Program-made: the position numbers and the translations under genes
The notes under the pieces: generated by a model
Seen by the model: the letters and a program-made list of their open reading frames with translations, nothing else
Database searches by the model: none
What the model was told of the DNA's origin: nothing
Origin: Thalassiosira profunda
Lineage: Eukaryota > Bacillariophyta > Thalassiosirophyceae > Thalassiosirales > Thalassiosiraceae
Reading direction: 5' to 3'
Assembly (NCBI GenBank): GCA_036939355.1
Contig: JALLAP010000647.1
Coordinates: 1-23,803 of the forward strand
DNA length: 23,803 nucleotides
In this document: positions 18,022 through 23,803 of the stretch, piece by piece
How the letters are laid out: each line of letters opens with the position of its first letter
Numbering within the stretch: position 1 is the stretch's first letter

Positions 18022-20652
18022 TTACTTCGGTTTACTCCTTCGCTGATCAAGAAATTCTACCACATCCAGCTGCTTTGCGTCCACCGCCAAGTCATACGCC
18101 GTGCAATGCAACAAATTAGACATTCGGTCAACATCCGCGCCTCGCTCTACCAAATCCCTGACGACTTCCAAACGTCCTTGCATGCAAGCCATTGCCAATG
18201 CAGTATGCCCGTTGGCGTTTTCATAATCGACTGCGGGGCGATGGGTGGTTATTCGATCCAGCAGATACGCCACCGCAGTGCAAGCCTCCCCCATTGGATC
18301 CTTGCACCGAAGGGGGGAGTGAATGTCTTCTTGTGCTGCCCGGATCAATGGGGTGAGCGCGGTGGTCGGATCTTCATAATCCAGCGAGATGCTGCCGTCG
18401 TCGGAGGCGTTGACCATGCCAACAAAGTCTCCTCTTTGGATGGCGGACGCTAGCTCTGAAATCTTTGCTCTTCGGAAACGGTGGTGGAGTGTTTCTTTTC
18501 GTTTGGCTATCTTCTCCTCCACCTTCTGCCTTCTTTGGTGAAGCAAGACGATAAACAACTCGATGGCGCATCGCAACGAGTTCGCGTGGTTGCTTGGGTC
18601 TGGTTCCAGGCTGTAGAGCTGTCCAGCCTCCACCAGATGCGACAGCAGCTCGCTTCCATTTATTGATGGCGCGTTCGACACTGCATCCCCGTCAGTGGAA
18701 GGCCTCGGGAACATGCCCTGGGGCCGACGAAACATCGGAAACAAGTTCAGCGCTTGAGAGGGAGGGATATCCGCGTCGCTCAGCGCAGAGACGATATTTG
18801 AGTTACCGTTGAACAGTGCCTCGGCCAAGGGGAGGTGCAGGCCCCTCAGTCGCTCACGGATGAGATTGCCCAAACTTTTCGTGCGCAACGAGACAATCAG
18901 ATCTTGCTTCCTTCTCTCGTTGGCACCGAGAGAGATGTCAGTGAGCTCTCGTCTTTGAAGATGGCGACGGAACGCAAGCTGGACGATCGTTGCGCACCAC
19001 CCAAAGCAGTCGTCTCCGATGGCAGTGTGAGCGCCGCGCTTCAGAAGGAGCTTGACGAGCTCTTCGTTGCCTGCACTCGCGGCCCAACTCAGGACGGAAT
19101 GGCCGCCTGCGACGAATCTCATCACTCGGCTGATCTCCATCTTCCTCTCGAGTTGAGCTATCTGCTTCTTACATGAGTCTATTGACGCGTTGGTTTCGTC
19201 CCGCTCGCGCTTGTGGATTGCGGCGCGCGAGGTAAGGACCTGGAAATCAATGTTCTGGCGTTCCAAGATGTCGCGCTCGTCGCTCGCCTCCATCAGAAGG
19301 CTGTGTGCGAGCTTGTGGGCTTCGACGTGCTGGAATAACATCGAAAGCCAACGCGCCAGTGCAACGATGAGGGGCGATACGGATGTCTGATCCTCAGTGT
19401 CACGCTTCAGGATGCTAGACAGGTGATCCGCACACGTGCCTGGGAGTCCTTCGATCTGTACCGCGGCTGCCAATTCTACTACATGAATCTCAAAGTGGTA
19501 ATGCCTTACGCGGTGAAAGAAGCGGCTGCTATCCTGCAACAAGCGCTTGATCTCGGTCCAGTGTGGCATGACCGGCTCGCCCTCAGCGCCATCATCAGAT
19601 TGGACACTCCTGACTCTGACATGAAGCAGCTTGCACAAGGCCTTGCTGATCAATTCGTACTCGAGCGGAGGGTTGTTCGCCCCTTGTAAGGCGTGAGCTG
19701 AAGTCAGAGCCTGGTGGACTTGGGCCGTCGCCTCTCTCACTTCATTGCGACGACGAGACTCCACGTCTTCCCGCTTTCGGTCCAGGCACGATATGTGCTT
19801 CTCTCGCGCCTGGATTTCAGTGCGCGTGGCATCCTTGGACTGGTCGACTTCTTGCAGGGCACGGGAAGCGTCGTCCAGATTTTGCTCGGCCAAACGCAAT
19901 GCACGCCGTTTCAACTCGAGCTGATGCTGAAACATTGCGTCCTGGCCTTGTTGGAAGGAAGCGCCGCCTTCCGTCAATGACTTGACGGCTGGTACGTCGA
20001 ACTTGGCTACCGCTTGGAAGAGCGCGCGGGCGTGCTCTTCCAATTTGACGTGCTCGTCGATCATTTCAACGATGGCGTCGTGGCCGAGAGCGACGGCCCA
20101 GTCCAGAGCGCTCTTGCGATGTATCCTGGACGGTAGCTGGGCGTTGGCGTGATGGGCTAGCAGGACGGCCACCACTTCTAGGCGATTGCTCTTGGCCGCC
20201 TCCACAATGGCGCTCTTGCCTCGGCTTGTTTCGTGATCGAGCAAGTCCGAGAGCGCGAAAGTGTCGCTGCCGTTCTGAACAATTGTGTGGATCGTCTTCA
20301 AGAGGACTCGCACAATCTCAGATCGGCCGAGGGATGCCGCGTAGGTCAGAATGGTTTCGCCGAATGCTGTCTCGTGAGTGAAGAGGGAAGCTAGATTGGG
20401 CTTGCGTTGAAGGAGAAAGAGCTGCACAAGCTCCACGTTGTCCTCGCGGATTGCCCCAAAAAGACCATGCGATCCGTGACGGCAGGTGGTCTTATGTTCC
20501 TCAGCAAGAGTCCAGTCTCTGATTTTGCGCGAGCACGAGAATGCGGCTTGGCAGCAGGAGATGGTGCGCTCAGGGCAGCTCCTCTCGTGCCGTGCTCTTT
20601 CCTCCGGAGTGTCCGAGACACAGCCGCAGCAATGACTGCAGGGATACGGCAT
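18022..20652 (-). CDS. TRAF-type zinc finger / ankyrin repeat / coiled-coil protein
   Basis: Single exon of 876 aa. Residues 5-57 hold two Cys/His units: C5, C8/C11, H22, C26, then C33, C40, H53, C57. This spacing is like tandem TRAF-type zinc fingers. Ankyrin repeats cover about 60-235 (GETILTYAASLGRSEIVRVLL, GKSAIVEAAKSNRLEVVAVLL, SALDWAVALGHDAIVEMI). A coiled coil fills 238-318. A helical region follows, with a second coiled coil at about 456-510. A single ankyrin unit inside the protein (GHSVLSWAASAGNEELVKLLLKRGA, 517-541) comes next, then a basic IQ-like stretch (703-730), and terminal ankyrin repeats (GHTALAMACMQGRLEVVRDLVERGADVD, 815-842, and AYDLAVDAKQLDVVEFL). Inference: a scaffold or signalling adaptor. 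There is no RING or kinase domain. Ankyrin repeats interrupted by coiled coils are uncommon but occur in protists. The gene is divergent from the CEP131-like gene. Confidence 0.9.
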   Translation of the reverse strand: MPYPCSHCCGCVSDTPEERARHERSCPERTISCCQAAFSCSRKIRDWTLAEEHKTTCRHGSHGLFGAIREDNVELVQLFLLQRKPNLASLFTHETAFGETILTYAASLGRSEIVRVLLKTIHTIVQNGSDTFALSDLLDHETSRGKSAIVEAAKSNRLEVVAVLLAHHANAQLPSRIHRKSALDWAVALGHDAIVEMIDEHVKLEEHARALFQAVAKFDVPAVKSLTEGGASFQQGQDAMFQHQLELKRRALRLAEQNLDDASRALQEVDQSKDATRTEIQAREKHISCLDRKREDVESRRRNEVREATAQVHQALTSAHALQGANNPPLEYELISKALCKLLHVRVRSVQSDDGAEGEPVMPHWTEIKRLLQDSSRFFHRVRHYHFEIHVVELAAAVQIEGLPGTCADHLSSILKRDTEDQTSVSPLIVALARWLSMLFQHVEAHKLAHSLLMEASDERDILERQNIDFQVLTSRAAIHKRERDETNASIDSCKKQIAQLERKMEISRVMRFVAGGHSVLSWAASAGNEELVKLLLKRGAHTAIGDDCFGWCATIVQLAFRRHLQRRELTDISLGANERRKQDLIVSLRTKSLGNLIRERLRGLHLPLAEALFNGNSNIVSALSDADIPPSQALNLFPMFRRPQGMFPRPSTDGDAVSNAPSINGSELLSHLVEAGQLYSLEPDPSNHANSLRCAIELFIVLLHQRRQKVEEKIAKRKETLHHRFRRAKISELASAIQRGDFVGMVNASDDGSISLDYEDPTTALTPLIRAAQEDIHSPLRCKDPMGEACTAVAYLLDRITTHRPAVDYENANGHTALAMACMQGRLEVVRDLVERGADVDRMSNLLHCTAYDLAVDAKQLDVVEFLDQRRSKPK

Positions 20653-20910
20653 CTTTGGCCTGGAGAACAGCCTTGGTGTGTGGAGAGAGCGTCCGGAGAC
20701 GGTCCCCTGGTTTGTGGGAGGAGAGAGTGGCTGCCCTGTCAGTTCAAATCTGTTTCAAAAAGTTCAATTTCAAATTTCAAATCGATTTTTTGAAATTGGA
20801 GGTTTCGACATTTCTACGAAAAAACGATCTGTTGGGGTCAGCTGGGTTGATAGTCTTGTTGCCACTCCAGACTCACACACACCCTGACTTTCTGCCCTAG
20901 CTCGTCACCA
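20653..20910. promoter_or_regulatory. Divergent promoter with clustered TTTCAAA motifs and an inverted repeat
   Basis: 258 bp between the ankyrin gene (-) and the CEP131-like gene (+). Between 20741 and 20800 the hexamer TTCAAA occurs four times forward (about 20743, 20754, 20769 and 20776) and once inverted (TTTGAA at 20789). CAATTTCAAA (20765-20774) and TTTGAAATTG (20789-20798) form a perfect 10-bp inverted repeat. This AT-rich patch stands out in GC-rich surroundings and is likely regulatory. A poly-A/T transcript-end role is less likely because both flanking genes start here. Confidence 0.45.
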
Positions 20911-23113
20911 ATGAGCGACGAATCCAAAGCCGAAACGCCGCCCAGCAAATACACATCCAAGCTCAACGATCTGTTGGCGTTTCTGGAGGCGGCAGATAAC
21001 GATACGGACAAAGAAAATGAGGAGCCGTCGGGCGGGGGCGGGGGGAAGGCCGCTGGTGCTGGCTTATCTCAAGGCCCTGGCTTGTCTGACGTGTCAAACC
21101 GCCGCCCTGGTGCTGCGAAAGGGCAGGCGTCCGTCGAGAAGGCAGTCAAAGGCCTCTCTAGTGGCAGCGCTTCACAAAGCAAGCCACCAACGAAAGCGCT
21201 TGTAAGGCGCAAGAAGCGGTCCTCGTTCGTCTGGGAGGACTGGGAAGAGTCGTCGTTTTTGGCTGCTCTGGATTCTCTCGACGATGATTGTGCTGAAAAG
21301 AGGAAGGACGATGCGCCAAAGGCCACGCCCGTAGATTCAGATGATAAATCTGCAAAGGGCCTCCCTCCCGACGCTCAGCAGCAACTTGCGGCACTCAAAG
21401 AGATGAGCGAGCAGATCTCGACGCGTGCATCCAACATGAAGGTGGAATTGGAGCAAAAGTCAAAGGTGGTGGAGGAGTTGCACCAGGAACGAGTCAAAGC
21501 GCAGTCCGAGCACGCGCAAAAGATGAAAGAAGCCAAACAGGAGTGGGGCCAACGCCTTGTGTCGGCTCAGACAAAGCACGACAAGTTCATGGACGAGCAA
21601 ACACAGCAGCAAGAGGCTTTGCTGCAGGAATGCGAGGCTCTCGAGCGGCAAATCAGCACCGCCCAGGCCGATACCGAGAAGGCGACCAAGTCGGAGCACG
21701 AGATGTGCGAGCGATTGAGGAGGGATGGTGCGCAGGACCTCGAGCAGGCCATGACAAGCTGGGCGCAAGCGGAGAAGAATGAACTTAGTGCGAGGGACAG
21801 GAGGATGTCACCAAAAATGAAGAAGGNCAAGCTGGGCGCAAGCGGAGAAGAATGAACTTAGTGCGAGGGACAGGAGGATGTCACCAAAAATGAAGAAGGA
21901 CGCCGCGAAGAAGGTCGAGCCCAAACTCAAGCAATTGATGGAGGGGCACAAGGAAGAGCTGGAGCGCTTAGAGCGCGAGGCTGCCAGGGAGCTGGATGTC
22001 TACAAGCTCGAATTGTACAAGCTGTCGAACGAGGAGTACAGGAGGGAGACTTTGCGGATCAGGGCCGATGAGAGGCAACGAGCCGACAAGGTGCAATCCG
22101 AATGGCTTGAGAAGTTGGAGTCGTCCAGGCTCGAGTCTGAGTTGGAGTTGAAGAGGACACGGAGTGGGCACGAGCAGAGAGCTCAGTGCATGAAGCAGCA
22201 ATTCGACGCCGATTCTCGAAGAATCAGGGATGAGCAGGAGCGGTTGCTCGAGGACGCCCAGAAAGATGAGGCTCTGTCGTTGCAACAGGCCCGCTTCCGT
22301 CACGAGCGAGAGTTGACTGTGTTGGAGGAGGAGCACTCGGGGAAGATGGTGGAGAGGAAGAGGTCTTGCGAAGCCGAGTTGAAACAGTGGAAGGCAACCA
22401 GGGAGAACGAGTTGCTAAAAGCAGAGGAGCATACGATTGAGGAGGAGCAGGACCGGAGGAAGAGCAAAGTAGAGGCTGAGATTGGAGTGGTCAAGCAACG
22501 CCTCGAAGACGAGAGGCGAGAGAAGATGACTCAAAAGCAGCTCCAGTTGAACGAGGAGCACAGGGCTATCAAGGACAAGCTTGATGCCAAGCTCGAAAAG
22601 CTTCAAGGCAAGCTTGACCAAGCCAACAACGAAACTTCGATCCTTCGGCAGAGAGAGTCAGACGAGTCTTCTCTCGTGGGCGAACTGCAGGCCAAGCTAG
22701 CTCAGATGAAAGAAGACCTATGCGAGAAGGAGGACGCGGTTGCACTGCAGGAGCAACGGCTCGCTTCCTACCTCGACGATCACGATTGCCAACTGAAGGA
22801 AATCAAGCGGGACGGGGAGCGCAAGTTGGCCCGTTCACAGACTGAGCATGCGGCGCTCGAGCAGGATCTGGACAGGCTCCTTTCCCAACAGCCCAAACAG
22901 CGGGAGGAGAGAGCAGAGGAGTTGGATGATCTCAAGGCAAGCAACGCGAAGGAGATTTCACTGGCTGAGGGGAAGGTCTCGCAGATGCTGTCGAGCAAAC
23001 AAGCGATTCTGGAACAGGCTTCAGCCAAACTGCTCCGTCTGCGACAGGAGACCGTCGAGATCGAGGAAGCCTTGGACAGTGCCCGGAAGGCAAAAGTTCT
23101 CGATCACAAATGA
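20911..23113 (+). CDS. CEP131/AZI1-like centriolar-satellite coiled-coil protein (frame broken at an assembly N)
   Basis: As assembled, the frame from ATG 20911 is lost at N 21827, and the remainder reads in another frame to TGA 23113. Dropping 21827-21899 (N plus one 72-bp copy) gives one open frame of 709 aa. N-terminus: a short hydrophobic motif KLNDLLAFLEAAD (17-29), a KEN tripeptide (34-36), a Gly-rich stretch, and a Trp/acidic patch FVWEDWEESSFLAALDSLDDD (from 106). From about 150 to the end it is almost continuous coiled coil rich in Glu, Lys and Gln. The block VEPKLKQLMEGHKEELERLE, followed by an E-L-K-x-W-x-x-x-R-E-N-E-L stretch and a Q-R-L-E-D-E-R segment, resembles the C-terminal half of CEP131. 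That protein acts at centriolar satellites and the ciliary base. Low-complexity coiled coils can mislead, so the family call is moderate while the gene itself is certain. It ends 16 bp from the EMC2 stop. Confidence 0.75.
21755..21899. repeat. Exact 72-bp direct duplication around a single N (assembly junction)
   Basis: Copy 1 is 21755-21826, N is 21827, copy 2 is 21828-21899; the copies are identical. It lies inside the coding region of the CEP131-like gene. The 72 bp alone would keep the frame, but the extra N shifts it. Removing one copy plus N rejoins the two reading frames exactly. Its length equals that of the duplication at 12491-12635. Confidence 0.95.
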
Positions 23114-23129
23114 ACGGCATCTGTCATTG

Positions 23130-23803
23130 TTATAAAGACTCCCCCGCCTCTTTCAACATCTTCTCCACAATACCCCTCATCTCCGACCCCTTGTAAAATT
23201 GCACCAGCCGCTCCCCGCCAAACTTGATCAATTCCTTTGCCACCTCCACCCCCTCTTCCTCTGCCTCCTTCTTGCCCTTGCCCAATCGCTCCACCTCGTC
23301 CAAATACCCCTCGGCCGCGGCAATCAGCCCATACCACGCGCGCAGATTGCCTGGATCCAATTGCACCGCCTGCGCCAAATGCTTTCGGGCCAACTTGGCG
23401 TTGGCCAGTCCCCCCGCGGTGCAGTACGCCTCGCCCAGTTTGGTGTGCACAGTGGAGTCCAAGGGGCAGCCCAGCACCACCTCCTCGTAGCAATATGCCG
23501 CTCCCTTAAAGTCCGACACGGAGAGGCACACCTCGGCCATGGCATTCCACGCGGCCACATCTCCGGGATGGCTCGCCAGATAGTCGTTCAATGCCTTCCG
23601 CGCCTCCTCCTCCTGGCCGGGCTGGGCGGCCAGCACGCAGTATTTTCTTTTCGATGCGTGGGCATTGGACGGGTTGTCCTTGAGCAGCGCGTCGTACACG
23701 CCCTCGGCCCCCGCGAAATCGCCCGAGGCCTCGAGGCAGAGGCCCAGCAATTTTCGATACCGCGCCGATTCTTTGGTCACCGGGGAGTCTGGATCTCCGG
23801 CCC
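23130..23803 (-). CDS. EMC2: ER membrane protein complex subunit 2 (C-terminal part, cut by window edge)
   Basis: EMC2 is the cytosolic TPR subunit of the EMC insertase, which places transmembrane helices into the ER. The frame is open from the window edge (codons from 23801) to the stop at 23130-23132, about 223 residues; the N-terminus lies outside. TPR-like units are visible: RYRKLLGLCLEASGDFAGAE with VYDALLKDNPSNAHASKRK, then ALNDYLASHPGDVAAWNAMAE, DFKGAAYCYEEVVLGCPLD, and YCTAGGLANAKLARKHLAQA followed by NLRAWYGLIAAA. The order and the ARKRK-, LNDYL-, AAYCYEE- and GG-x-x-N-x-x-x-ARK-like phrases match EMC2/TTC35. The C-terminal helix ends GSEMRGIVEKMLKEAGESL. The gene is convergent with the CEP131-like gene. 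Confidence 0.92.
   Translation of the reverse strand, partial: AGDPDSPVTKESARYRKLLGLCLEASGDFAGAEGVYDALLKDNPSNAHASKRKYCVLAAQPGQEEEARKALNDYLASHPGDVAAWNAMAEVCLSVSDFKGAAYCYEEVVLGCPLDSTVHTKLGEAYCTAGGLANAKLARKHLAQAVQLDPGNLRAWYGLIAAAEGYLDEVERLGKGKKEAEEEGVEVAKELIKFGGERLVQFYKGSEMRGIVEKMLKEAGESL

Noticed and set aside
1..23803. tRNA, rRNA, CRISPR arrays, complete transposons or viral insertions
   Set aside because: None seen on either strand; the transposase-like C-terminus at 392-1897 lacks a catalytic domain and terminal repeats.

Overview
The window is nuclear DNA of a compact eukaryotic genome. Genes sit on both strands, introns are short (about 65-90 bp, GT-AG, often GTGAGT donors), and intergenic gaps are small: convergent stop codons lie as little as 16 bp apart. 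The best guess is a flagellated stramenopile, probably an ochrophyte or a relative. The clues are Pro-Thr-Ser repeat linkers of the PTxSPT / APSKAPSK type on a secreted glycosidase, a CEP131/AZI1-like ciliary coiled-coil protein, a plant-type C2-PLD and a Rab8-type GTPase. This placement is inference from protein style; no marker gene is present.

Layout from left to right. (1) 3' end of an unrecognised + gene (1-263). (2) A nuclear-looking protein with three tandem copies of an unnamed ~60-residue motif, an AT-hook and a CENP-B/transposase-like C-terminus (392-1897, -). (3) An unrecognised 435-aa protein (2278-3585, +), convergent with (4) a rubber-oxygenase/mpaB-type (Lcp, DUF2236) protein (3643-5433, -). 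(5) A secreted GH30 glycosidase in four phase-0 exons with a Pro-Thr-Ser linker and two Cys-rich modules, the last with inhibitor-cystine-knot spacing (5775-8168, -). (6) Divergent from it, a Cys-rich single-pass membrane protein in four exons (8366-10296, +). (7) Formate-tetrahydrofolate ligase (10351-12778, +). (8) A Rab8-type GTPase lacking about 57 codons including the NKxD box (13355-13802, -). (9) A five-exon C2-phospholipase D (14197-17102, -). (10) A small FAM177-like protein (17492-17968, +). (11) A TRAF-type zinc finger / ankyrin / coiled-coil protein (18022-20652, -). (12) A CEP131-like protein (20911-23113, +). (13) The C-terminal part of EMC2 (23130-23803, -, cut by the window edge).

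Two single-N positions (12563 and 21827) are each flanked by an exact 72-bp duplication. Both look like unmerged contig overlaps rather than biology. One lies in the FTHFS gene and one frameshifts the CEP131-like gene; dropping one copy plus the N restores both. The genes do not form one pathway. Loose themes are membrane traffic and lipid signalling (Rab8, PLD, EMC2), cilia (CEP131) and secreted or surface proteins (GH30 and its divergent neighbour). I see no operon, CRISPR array, RNA gene or complete mobile element.
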